NCBI GenBank assembly: GCA_017881725.1
Contig: JADGQO010000121.1
Location: 1 to 48,935 of the forward strand
Source: Fibrobacteria bacterium
GTDB lineage: Bacteria > Fibrobacterota > Fibrobacteria > UBA11236
Length of the DNA stretch: 48,935 nt
Direction: 5' to 3'
The notes beneath the pieces are model-generated. The model was not told the DNA's origin. It searched no databases and was given only the letters and a program-made list of their open reading frames with translations. Positions 7,308 through 16,500 of the stretch are shown one piece after another. The translations under genes and the position numbers were made by a program. The first letter of the stretch is position 1. Each line of letters starts with the position of its first letter.

Positions 7308-9395
7308 TTACGGCGTTAAACGGACTTTTCCGGCCAAGTCGAAGCGCTCGCCGTTGACCGCATCCGGACGGATGTAGGTCGGCATCCACAGGCCCGAGCG
7401 GCTCTGACGCGCGCCTTTGCGCAACCCGGGGTTGGACCGTCGCGAGTCCGCCAAGGAAACGGGCACGGCATATCCCGGGAGATGGATTTCATCCACCCAG
7501 ATTTCCCCGGCGTCGCCGGTCTTGCCCAGGTTGGTGGTTTGCCAGGCGATTTTGGTGGCTTTGGTTAAGTCGAAACCCGCTTTCACGGCCCACGTCGCTT
7601 GCGAGAAATCCGCCCACTTCAAAGACACCAAGGTCCAATCCGTGGAAGCCGTGAGGCGGTGGAAAAAATACCCGAAGTCCTTCACGTTGATGGTTTCGAC
7701 GCGCACGTCCGCGGCGGAGCCTTTGTAGTAGAAGGTCAATCCGGAAGCGGTGGAAATGTTGATGGGCGTGGAATCGCCGGCGGGATTTATGGGGAAACCG
7801 AGGCCCGCGAAGGGATTGAACTTGTTGGTGCCTTGGGCGAGCGTGTAGGCGATTTTCGCGGCTTTGGTTGAGGCGGCCGCGCCGCCTGCGGTCATGGTGA
7901 AAAGCGCCGTCGTCGTGGTCCGCGGAGTAACGACCGAAGCGCCGCCGTTCTGATCGTCGGCATAGGTGAACCATTTCGTCCCGAGCTTGGTCAAATAATC
8001 CCCGTCCTCGCAATCGTCGATCAAATCCCCGGCCCCGGCGTTGAAAAAGGCGGTGATGTTCAAGTCGCTGGTCACGGTCACGGTTTGCGACGCGGTGGCG
8101 CCGGTCAAATCGCCGCCCCAGGAGACGAACTTGTTGGCTCCGGTGGCGGCCGCTAGGATGGTGACTTGGCTGCCCAAGGGGTAGCTGGCAAGTTGCGGGG
8201 TAACCGTCACGGTACCGGCGCTGGCGGGAGAAACGCTGGTGGTGATGATGGCCGCGGTCTTGGGGGTTGCGGTGGATAAATCCGGCATGTTGCCCGACAT
8301 GGTGAGCAGGCTGAGCAATTTCAAGCTTTGGTTGTAATAATTGTCGTCGTCGATGAAGGAGGCGAGCTTGCTGTAACAGGCGTCGAGCCAGGCCTGATGC
8401 GTCGCGTCCACCATGGCGGCCGCGCCGAACGGTCCGATGTAGGTGGGTAGGTTGTAGGTTCCCACCTTGGTTCCGCTGAGCTGGTAACCGGAGCCGATTT
8501 GCGACGGGTCGCCGGCGGTAGCGGTCTTAATCCACGAATTCATCTTGTTGGCGACGGTCTTGGCTGCGGCATCGCCGTACCAGATATAGGCCAGGCCCAT
8601 GCGCCAGGGCACGCGCGAGGCGTCGAAGGTGTAATTGACGCCGCGCGCATTGGGCGCGCCGTTATCCTCGGTCCAGTCGGGAACCAAGCCGGTGGTGGCG
8701 TTTTGCGCAGCCATGACCTGGTTGTAATTGGTGCTCAAGACCGTGCCCCAGTCGTTGGAGTCCCACTTCAACTTGGAGAATAATCCGATGGCAGCGGCGA
8801 CGAAGTAGGACGGGTTCTTGGGGGAGTCGAACATGTCGCCGGGTTTCATGACCTTGGAGCCGTTCACTTCCGTGGCGAAAACCTTACCCATCATGGATGT
8901 GGCCGCGGTCTTGTATTTCGGATCGTTCCACTGGAAATACGCAAGGGCCAAGGCGAAGGCCACGTCCAAGTCGCCATCGGTGGCGCCGTTTTGTTCCACA
9001 GGTCCGGAAAAACCGCTGACCTTCCAATGCATCATCCCGTTGGCGTCGGGGAATTTCTGGTAATAATTCCAGAGCTTGTCGAACTTCGCCTGCGTGAGGT
9101 TCGTGGCATTGTCCATGTACGCCATGATGATCATGCCATACCCGATGCCTTCGCTCACGGTTTGCGTGGGGGTGTCCCATTTGATGCGCGCGAGATCGCC
9201 GCTTTCCTCATAATAATCCTTGACGAAAATATTGTATGCGGCCTGGGCGTCGGCGTGGTTCGCGCCCGCAGGCTTGATGCCGAAGGGATATTTCTGATCC
9301 TGCGGGAAGGGAAATTTTGCGGCGGCCTGGGCGGTCGATCCGGATAGCGCGATCATTAATAACACAAATGCGGTGAATACTTTTTTTAGCGACAT
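7308..9395 (-). CDS. Secreted GH8 endoglucanase with InlB-type repeat and carbohydrate-binding domain
   Basis: A 695-residue exported glycoside hydrolase that should cut beta-1,4-glucan chains outside the cell. Order: signal peptide (1-26, ending AQA); GH8 catalytic domain (about 30-370) with QTVSEGIGYGM (Glu82 as likely general acid), ATDGDLDVAFALA (the GH8 signature, 138-150) and TFDASRVPWRMG (Asp258 as likely base); an InlB B-repeat-like domain (about 386-452); a CBM11-like jelly-roll domain (about 457-645) with repeated Gly/Thr strands and WVDEIHLPGY; and a short basic tail with GERFDLAGKVRL, reminiscent of Fibrobacter C-termini. ATG 9395 is preceded by CAGGAG at the right distance. A 6-bp inverted repeat (CTCCGA/TCGGAG, 9423-9447) lies in the leader. 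GH8 members also include lichenases, chitosanases and the bacterial cellulose-synthesis cellulase; the accessory domain argues for polysaccharide degradation. Confidence 0.92.
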   Translation of the reverse strand: MSLKKVFTAFVLLMIALSGSTAQAAAKFPFPQDQKYPFGIKPAGANHADAQAAYNIFVKDYYEESGDLARIKWDTPTQTVSEGIGYGMIIMAYMDNATNLTQAKFDKLWNYYQKFPDANGMMHWKVSGFSGPVEQNGATDGDLDVAFALALAYFQWNDPKYKTAATSMMGKVFATEVNGSKVMKPGDMFDSPKNPSYFVAAAIGLFSKLKWDSNDWGTVLSTNYNQVMAAQNATTGLVPDWTEDNGAPNARGVNYTFDASRVPWRMGLAYIWYGDAAAKTVANKMNSWIKTATAGDPSQIGSGYQLSGTKVGTYNLPTYIGPFGAAAMVDATHQAWLDACYSKLASFIDDDNYYNQSLKLLSLLTMSGNMPDLSTATPKTAAIITTSVSPASAGTVTVTPQLASYPLGSQVTILAAATGANKFVSWGGDLTGATASQTVTVTSDLNITAFFNAGAGDLIDDCEDGDYLTKLGTKWFTYADDQNGGASVVTPRTTTTALFTMTAGGAAASTKAAKIAYTLAQGTNKFNPFAGLGFPINPAGDSTPINISTASGLTFYYKGSAADVRVETINVKDFGYFFHRLTASTDWTLVSLKWADFSQATWAVKAGFDLTKATKIAWQTTNLGKTGDAGEIWVDEIHLPGYAVPVSLADSRRSNPGLRKGARQSRSGLWMPTYIRPDAVNGERFDLAGKVRLTP

Positions 9396-9655
9396 GGACA
9401 ATCTCCTGATGGGACTGGAAGGCTCCGAATTGCGAGGGCTGTCGGAGCAATTGCGAAATGCGAAACCGGAATAACGACTCGCCCCAATCCTCGGTCAGGA
9501 ACGGTAGCCCGCTCTTAGTGTTCCAGGTCGACCGTCAAGTTCGTCCAGGTTTGGAAATTGGGACAAAGACCCCGGCGGCCCTTGTCCATTTGGGGCGTGG
9601 GAGGCGTCCTACCCTCCGATTCGCCGCCCGCGATGGGTTTTTCACGCCCGGGGAC

Positions 9656-10177
9656 TCACATCTGCATCCGCTCCTTCATGACCTCATCCTCCGAAATTGA
9701 ATCGGCCGCGCCGTTGAAGTGGTTCCGTACATAGGTCAGGATGGAGGCAACATTACCATCCGCTCCGCCAATGGCCGGCATCACGTTCCAGTAGTTCTTT
9801 CCGTTCACCGTGATCGGCGTAATGGAACCGTACATGACGATTTGCATGCTCCGCCTCCGATCGGCCATCAGGAAATCCGAGTTGAGCAGAGGGGGGATGG
9901 AATCGACGATGCCTTTCGCGTCCGCTTGATGGCAGTGGGTGCATATTCCCTCGAAAATCGTTTTCCCTCTCGTCATCATTACGGCTTTGGTCATCACCAT
10001 TCCCGCCGGTGGAGCGCCAATCAGTGAATCCATGTTGTGGGTATGATCCGTCATGTCCATGCCATGCATGTCGTTGGAACTCCCCGTGTTCGAAGATGTG
10101 TCGCAACCCGCCAGGACGGCCCCAAACGCAATCGCAGCCGTAATTGCGGCGGTTCCCAGCAATAATTTCATTTTCAT
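9656..10177 (-). CDS. Lipoprotein monohaem cytochrome c
   Basis: A 173-residue protein. A hydrophobic leader ends in the lipobox LAGC (Cys25), so it should be lipid-anchored outside the inner membrane. A Met/His-rich linker (DMHGMDMTDHTHNMDS, about 36-51) could bind copper. A single class I cytochrome c domain follows, with CTHCH (79-83) and a probable axial Met in NVMPAIGG. The domain looks like the cytochrome modules attached to copper nitrite reductases and other copper oxidases, so electron transfer to a copper enzyme is a fair guess. ATG 10177 has an AAGGAG site eight bases upstream; the frame is open further upstream without support. It follows a Cys/His-rich exported protein by 89 bases on the same strand. 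Confidence 0.85.
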   Translation of the reverse strand: MKMKLLLGTAAITAAIAFGAVLAGCDTSSNTGSSNDMHGMDMTDHTHNMDSLIGAPPAGMVMTKAVMMTRGKTIFEGICTHCHQADAKGIVDSIPPLLNSDFLMADRRRSMQIVMYGSITPITVNGKNYWNVMPAIGGADGNVASILTYVRNHFNGAADSISEDEVMKERMQM

Positions 10178-10266
10178 GTTAAAGACTCCTTGCATTGTCC
10201 AATTGATTTGAAAACCGGGATCGGATGAGATCCCTTCCAATTCCAAACGGCGGGAACCGTGGAATC

Positions 10267-10722
10267 TCAAATCAACAATTGCAAGCGCAGGAGATAAAGC
10301 GGTGTATCGGGTTTGGGGGGAGAGGCAAAAGAAAGCGGAGATTTCGGATCAACCGGGGTCGGGGCGGGGAGGAAGGCGATGGCATAGGCCAGAAAAATTT
10401 TATCGGCGTGAAACACAGCCACGGGCACGGCCAAAGGCGCGGCCGTGCCGCCGGGCCGGCAGCAAGAATGGGTTGCGGCGCGATTATCGTGATGGTTCGA
10501 CTTTGCGTCACGGTCCGGCGTTTTGTGGCAGCATGGGCTTTCACAAACGGGCTGCGGGGCGCCGGGATCAGGGTGGTTTTGGAATTGGCTCACGCAAGCA
10601 GCGACGATGGCGTTATTCACTACCGGGCAGCTGAAAATCTGAAAAGTGAAAAAGAGGCCAGCCAGGAAAATACCGAATCCCACGCGCAGAATTTGCTTTA
10701 ACGCCTTGCCGCGTCGACGCAT
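10267..10722 (-). CDS. Small Cys/His-rich exported or membrane protein
   Basis: The protein has 151 residues. An N-terminal hydrophobic segment (about 10-31) is followed by seven cysteines (C32, C43, C60, C64, C65, C87, C88) and clustered histidines between residues 50 and 86, then a Pro-rich tail ending in a Leu-rich strand. The layout resembles small periplasmic proteins found beside copper and other metal efflux genes, but I do not recognise a named family. It probably forms a transcription unit with the lipoprotein cytochrome c that follows. Metal binding or redox sensing is inferred only from composition. The start has no clear ribosome site. Confidence 0.55.
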   Translation of the reverse strand: MRRRGKALKQILRVGFGIFLAGLFFTFQIFSCPVVNNAIVAACVSQFQNHPDPGAPQPVCESPCCHKTPDRDAKSNHHDNRAATHSCCRPGGTAAPLAVPVAVFHADKIFLAYAIAFLPAPTPVDPKSPLSFASPPKPDTPLYLLRLQLLI

Positions 10723-10845
10723 GTGATCAGAATAATCATTTCCCCGCCGTCAGGAAGGACGATCCTCGCGCCAAATTGACCCACGCGGTGATGATGAAAA
10801 CCGCGCGGGAATCCGGGATCGATCCGACACCCTAAAGGCCGGGAA

Positions 10846-11718
10846 TCATTCCTGGGAGCGTAGGCCATTCCAGGTATACAGCGCCAGGGCCACCCAAATC
10901 AGGCCAAAGGCCGCGGCGTGGGTCCGCGTGAACGGCTCATGGAACAAGGCCACGGCAACGATCAATCCCAAGGTCGGACTCAAATATTGGTAAAAGCCCA
11001 AGGCGGACAAGGGCAACCGGCGGGCGGCGCCATTGAATAGGAAGAGGGGCGCCAAGGTAATCGGTCCGGTACCCGCCAGCAAGAGGGCGGGCCGCCATCC
11101 TTGCGCCAGGGCTTGCGGCTGATTCGTGGAGGCCATCCAAAGCAAATATCCCAACGCGAGCGGAGCCAGCCAAAACGTCTCCAACCCCAATCCTGCCAAG
11201 GGGTCCACGGCCAAACGTTTTTTCGCGAATCCGTAACCGGCGAAACTTACCGCCAGGCACAGGGCAATCCAAGGCAGGCCGCGATGTTGCCAGGCCAGCA
11301 CCAGAACCCCGGTCAGGGCGACAGCCACCGCGATTATTTGGATGCGGTTCAAGCGTTCACCCAGGAGCCACACGCCCATGGCCACGCTGAGCAATGGATT
11401 GATGTAATACCCTAAGCTCGCCTGCACCAGTTGGCCGCGATAGACCGCGAAGATATACATGCTCCAATTGGCGCCGATGAACAGGCCGCTCAACAATAGT
11501 CCGTAACGGGATTTCCGATCGGACCACAAGGCTCGGAAGGACGCCATTCGGGACGTGCCCGCCAGGATAACGACGATGGTAGCAAGCGACCAGAGCACGC
11601 GATGCGCCAGGACCTCCGCGAGGGGGATGCCGCGCAGGAGCTGCCAGTAAATCGGCAGGAGGCCCCACAGACCATAAGCGCCTAGGGCATAGAGCGCGCC
11701 GGATCGGGGGATTCTCAT
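10846..11718 (-). CDS. rarD: RarD-type EamA family transporter
   Basis: A 290-residue inner-membrane protein with about ten predicted helices in two EamA repeats. Recognisable RarD blocks are GALYALGAYGLWGLLPIYWQLL at the N-terminus, VLAHRVLWSL, FIGANWSMYIFAV, LGYYINPLLSVAMGV and the late FYQYLSPTLGL. The family belongs to the drug/metabolite transporter superfamily; RarD was named from chloramphenicol sensitivity and its natural substrate is not established. I placed the start at ATG 11718, where family members begin. The frame stays open to a GTG at 11763. It stands alone: neighbours on the same strand are unrelated. Confidence 0.88.
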   Translation of the reverse strand: MRIPRSGALYALGAYGLWGLLPIYWQLLRGIPLAEVLAHRVLWSLATIVVILAGTSRMASFRALWSDRKSRYGLLLSGLFIGANWSMYIFAVYRGQLVQASLGYYINPLLSVAMGVWLLGERLNRIQIIAVAVALTGVLVLAWQHRGLPWIALCLAVSFAGYGFAKKRLAVDPLAGLGLETFWLAPLALGYLLWMASTNQPQALAQGWRPALLLAGTGPITLAPLFLFNGAARRLPLSALGFYQYLSPTLGLIVAVALFHEPFTRTHAAAFGLIWVALALYTWNGLRSQE

Positions 11719-11835
11719 GCGGGAACGGAGCGAGAGGTCACTGTAACAGGGTAGCAAAATCACGGGTGTAAAACGTCGGTTGCCAGAGATTCGGCGGCCG
11801 GGTTTTAGCAGTGGGAAGATTCGTTTCCAGTTCGT

Positions 11836-12774
11836 TTATTTAAAATCCTGAATCACCCAAACATTGCCCGCCGGCGTGACGTAAATCCCGCAGCCCAATT
11901 GGGTTTGATCTCCGCGGATGTTTTCGTAGTGTCCTCCGCCCGGCCCCTCGGCCCACATCTGTTGCGTGCCTTGCTGCACGATGGCGCCGACATTTTTGAA
12001 ATCCTTCAATGGCCAACCCGGGAGCGCGTTTTCGGCGTCGGCGGGGACGGCGCTCTTGCTGAAGGCGCTGAAATGCCCATGGGCCACATTGCGAGCGGCA
12101 TCGTAGCGCGCGCCTTGATCCGCGAAGGCTTCCAAACTCGTGGACCAGGCCACGGACTTCAGTCCCAATTTGGCCCGGCAGGCGTTGACGGTATCGAGGC
12201 ACAGTTTTTTTTCCGGCGCGAACGTCGCCGTATCCGTGGCGGATTTGCGAAGCCGCAAAACCAGGCCCGTCGCCGTGGCGGAGGTTTCCGGGAATATCCC
12301 GTCTTCGAAGCGCGGTTGGCTGACCGTGAGTTGGAACGGTTCTGCCGAAGCGCTGATCGAAGAGCCCGCCGATGATTTCGCCGATACGGAGATGGCGTGA
12401 TTTCCGGTTCCCGGGGATGGATTCAGCGCTTCCAGGGAGGCCGCAGCCCGGAAAAACCGGGGACTGTCGCCATCGGCTCTGGCTTCCACGCGGCGGCCAT
12501 CAGATAGATAGGCATCCGCCGCTTCCAGTTCGGCGTCCATCGCCGTAACATAGGAGTTACCCTGCGGCCTCGGACGCGGAGACAGCGCCACGGTCCCGCC
12601 CAGGGAAAAGGAACCGTCCAGTCCGCTCTGGACCATTACGGTGGAGCCCTTGGCCTGGATCAGGGCCCAGGGCAATGGCGTTCCGACTTCGTCGGTAACC
12701 TTTCCCGCATAGGAAAAGTTTTGCGCGCGGGACAGGGCAGGCAGCATCAAGAACACGATGAGAATGAATCGCAT
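11836..12774 (-). CDS. Exported CAP (SCP/PR-1) domain protein
   Basis: The protein has 312 residues. A signal peptide (about 1-17, ending SRA) is followed by a carboxypeptidase-regulatory-like/CNA-B type beta-sandwich (about 22-60, YAGKVTDEVGTPLPWALIQ), an Ala/Ser-rich middle with a second all-beta stretch, and a C-terminal CAP domain (about 190-312). The CAP domain carries the paired-residue pattern AHGHFSAF, GGGHYENIRGDQTQLGCGIYV and NVWVIQDF. CAP domains in bacteria are secreted and bind small hydrophobic ligands or act at surfaces; specific activity is unknown. ATG 12774 follows a GGATGGGG stretch. The in-frame upstream extension to 12885 does not look like a signal sequence and is rejected. 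Confidence 0.82.
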   Translation of the reverse strand: MRFILIVFLMLPALSRAQNFSYAGKVTDEVGTPLPWALIQAKGSTVMVQSGLDGSFSLGGTVALSPRPRPQGNSYVTAMDAELEAADAYLSDGRRVEARADGDSPRFFRAAASLEALNPSPGTGNHAISVSAKSSAGSSISASAEPFQLTVSQPRFEDGIFPETSATATGLVLRLRKSATDTATFAPEKKLCLDTVNACRAKLGLKSVAWSTSLEAFADQGARYDAARNVAHGHFSAFSKSAVPADAENALPGWPLKDFKNVGAIVQQGTQQMWAEGPGGGHYENIRGDQTQLGCGIYVTPAGNVWVIQDFK

Positions 12775-12946
12775 AACCCCATCCCCGGGAAAGCTGTGAC
12801 GGCGTTCCCAAGGTAAGGGTAAATGCGGCGGCCCGGTTCGCGATCTTGCGGTGGATTCCGGGAATTTCGGAACCGTGCCGTACAAATCCGTACGCCCATT
12901 TGGGTTCCGGAGGCAGTTCCGGCCGCGTTTTAGGACGAACGAAAAT

Positions 12947-13399
12947 TCAGTCCAGCTTCTTCAGCTTGCGGGCCACGAGTGCGTCCAAGCTCAATAGGCC
13001 CGGACCCTGCACGGCAATCCAAATCAGGAGGACGATATACAGGTATTCGGAGAGTCCGAGTAAATCCGAAAACCCATGCAGATCTTCCTTCTTGGCGGTG
13101 GCGATGGCGACGCACATGATGATGGTCAAGGGCACTGACGCCAGGCGCGAGAATAATCCCAACAACAAAGCCAGTCCGCCCGCGAACTCCGTCGTGGCCA
13201 CGAGATGCGACTGGAAGGCCGGCGCCGGCAACCCAAGTTCGGTGAAAAATCCCGTCACCTTGTCGAGATGATGCAGTTTACCCCAACCGGACTCGATGAA
13301 TACCCAGCCAACCGTAAGACGCGCGGCCAACGGCGGCAACCAGACGAAAAAATCAAGGACGGCGCGCAGCCGATTCAGGATTTGGGCGATGAAATGCAT
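12947..13399 (-). CDS. DoxX family membrane protein
   Basis: The 150-residue protein has four predicted membrane helices. It matches the DoxX family: LAARLTVGWVFIESGWGKLHHLDKV with the conserved GKL block, TEFAGGLALLLGLFSRLASVPL, and a final helix YLYIVLLIWIAVQGPG. Family members are small inner-membrane proteins; some are subunits of thiosulfate:quinone oxidoreductase, others belong to redox or oxidative-stress complexes. No partner is adjacent, so the role is open. An AAAGGAAA site precedes the start. The gene lies 108 bases downstream of the large PEPCK-like gene on the same strand. Confidence 0.88.
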   Translation of the reverse strand: MHFIAQILNRLRAVLDFFVWLPPLAARLTVGWVFIESGWGKLHHLDKVTGFFTELGLPAPAFQSHLVATTEFAGGLALLLGLFSRLASVPLTIIMCVAIATAKKEDLHGFSDLLGLSEYLYIVLLIWIAVQGPGLLSLDALVARKLKKLD

Positions 13400-13507
13400 T
13401 CGATTTCCTTTCGGGATTCAAGCCGGTAAAAGGCCCCGCAAGGCGACACGGGTATCCTGCCGGTTAACATACGTTCCGGTTGGTGAGTCCGGAACGAAAC
13501 CCGAATG

Positions 13508-16500
13508 TTACAAGGCCGGGTCGATGCCCAACGTTCCGGCCAAGGATTTGAGGTAGACGGCGCGACTCGTCTCTTTATGCGCTTTTTCCACCAAGGTCAA
13601 GCGGCGTGACAGGCCCAAATGGGAGGACGCTTGCCGGTTGCCTTCGCTGCCGATGAAGGCTTTCAGGTAGTCGCGGTGGCGCTCCCAGAGATCCCGGTCC
13701 TTCTCCTGCTGGCGAACCAACCGGGCGTGATACCAATCCGACTTGAGCATGGCTTCCGGCGAGAACAGCTTCCGGATTTCCGGACTGCGCAGGTTCTTGC
13801 CTTCGTAATTGCCTTTCACCATGATGTGCAACAAGGCCCGCAAGGGCGGGCACGCGGACTCGACGCTTTCATCCTCGAAATAATTCTGCGCGGCCGCGCG
13901 CTGCGTGTCGACGATGTTCTCGATGCCGTCTACGAAGTTTTGCTGGCTCTGCAATTCCGGCTCCAGCATGTCCTCGGGGAAAACCGCCAGGGGGTCGGAA
14001 AAGATGCGGCCCAGGAAAGCGTGCACGAAGCGCGTGTTGATCCGGTAGCCCAGGCGGCCCGCGGGAATCAGGCGGCCGCGATGGTTGAAGTCTCCGACCC
14101 GCGTCAAGTATCCGCCCTTGATCAATTTGTCCGCGTCGCGTTCGTCGGACGTCATGCGGCACCACATTTCGGGAATCAAAAGGCTCATGTCATGATCGAC
14201 CCGGTACTTGGCGCCGATATGGCCCGCCGGGGTGGAGTACACTTGCAAACCGGTCAGGATGAAGGAGACCAGCGCGGCGTTCAGGTCGGCCGTGGGCCAC
14301 AGCGCGTTGAACGGGCCTTTGGTGAGCGCGCCTTCCGAGCCCGCCCCCGTGGTGGACGGGGACTTGCCGGTGGGGCTCGCCACGAAGTCCATGAACGCCT
14401 CGGGCAATTCCTGGAAATGCAACGGATTATAAACGGCGAGCGGCCGGACGGGCGAATCGGGTTCGGCGGGATTGTTGCGGCGTCCAATCAGGACCGCGTC
14501 CACGGAATTGTACACGGGGCGCTCGGCGGATAATTTGCGGCGGAGGCGCATGCCCATTTGCGCCAGATGCATGGCGAAAGGGTTCACCAGGTCGGGACGG
14601 TTTTGGAGATAACGCACGTTGGAGCTCGGCTTGCCGTCGACCATGCGCGGACGCGCGGTGCAAACGAAATATCCGGAATGCTTGGCGGCCGCGGCTTCGA
14701 TGGCAGCCCGCATGGGCGGCGTGAAGCGCGAGACCATGATGGCGTCGTCGAGCAGGTCCTTGGCGTCCCGGTGGGTGAGGGGCTCGTAATTGGAAAGGAA
14801 ATTGTTGGGCGCGGCGATGTCGCGTTCGGCCTGGCGATCGAGGCCCGGATGCACGGCGTCGTCGGGGCGTTGGAACAGCCGGTATTCGCAGTTCTGGACG
14901 AACTTGTAGGACGTCGGCGGCTTCTCATGCGCCGCCTTGATGCCTTCGACCAGCGGCATGGCGTGCTCGTGGTAGGTTCCCGCCAGGGGTAACACCGTGG
15001 ATACGGTAATGTCGTCTTCCACTTGCAGCTTGACGGCCGGGACGTAATCCGTGCGCAGCCGGAAAACGCGCCAGTTGCCATCGTTGTCGATGCCGACCTT
15101 GAGGTAGCTGGAGACGAGTTTGCGGTGGTTATAGGACAACTCGTGCCCGGGACGGCCGTCCACGACGTCGACGGAAAAATGGGAGCGGATTTCGTCGCCC
15201 CACTCGTCGCGGTAAAAACGCTTGATGGTGAACACCAACGAACGCACGTGGGAGGGAATGGTTTTGAGCCAGCGGTTGTATTCGTCGGTGTATTCGCTGG
15301 ATGGCGTCAACAGGCGCACCACCGATCCCAGGGATCGGGAATGCGAGAGCACTTCGCGCGCCGCCTTGGACTTGCTTTTGGGCTGCGTGCGGAAACGCAT
15401 CGAAAAGTCGCGGTGAACAATCCGCTCGGCGGCGTCGAAATCCTTCTTGAAATCCTGGATATAGGTCGCGCGGTACAGGATGGAATCGGCGATGGACTTG
15501 GAAATTTCGCTTTTGCCCCCGCCGGAAACGGTGCACGGCTTGTGGCACAAGAGCCCTTCCGCCACCGTCCCGATCAGGCGCCAGCTGGGCGCGTCGGGGT
15601 GCTTTTCCATATGCACCTTGTAGCCGCTGGGGTACAGGTAATGATGCCCCGGCAATAGCCGCAGGGAGCGCTGCTTGCCGTCCTTTTTCCATTCGATGCG
15701 CTGCTGCAGCAGGAAGATTTCCGCGTCCTCGGGCAGGTAGATGAGGTTTGGAAAGCGCTTGTCGATGCCGTGGCCTTCGGGATGGGATACCATCTGGTCG
15801 CCCAGGAGTTGCTTGGTGAGCTTGAAGGAGTGGCCGCGCTGTTTGATATAGGCGCTGTTGTGCTGGGTGAAATCTCCCAGCGAATAACTCGGGAAAATCA
15901 AGGCGCCGCCGGCATGCTCTTCCTCGCTGCGGCCGAACAGGTTGCACGCGAAGCCCATCATGGTCTTCACTTCTTTTTTGCAATAGCCGAAATAATTGTC
16001 GGTGATGATGGTGAGGATGACGCCTTCGGCGGTGCGGAACGTGGCTTTGAAGGGCTTGCCTTCATTGTAGAGCTCATCGGCGTGCGACCAGCACATGCCG
16101 TCGCGCTTTTGCCGGGCGCTGGCCTCGGCGATGGGCGGCAGGCCCAAGTCCTGCTTGCACAGACGGTTCAAATGCGGGGCCAGGATGACGCATCCGGTGG
16201 CGCCGGAGAAATGCTCCGGGTCCAGTCCCGCATCGTTCTCGGGCAAATACGGATCGCCCGCGTTGCCGAAGATCGATTCCACGAAATCCAGGTTGGACAC
16301 CAGGCTGGCGGGGGCGAAAAACCGCACTTCCATGTCCCGGTAGGCGCGCACGCCGGGCACTTCGGGGCTGACCAGCGGGCGTATGAACAAGGAGGTGAAG
16401 ACGCGCGCTGGCTTCTTGGAACCATGCGAGAACGGCAACTCCAGCAAGTCTTCGGTCGGATGAAACGCATGCCAGATCAATTTGGCGAAAGTGTGCTTGG

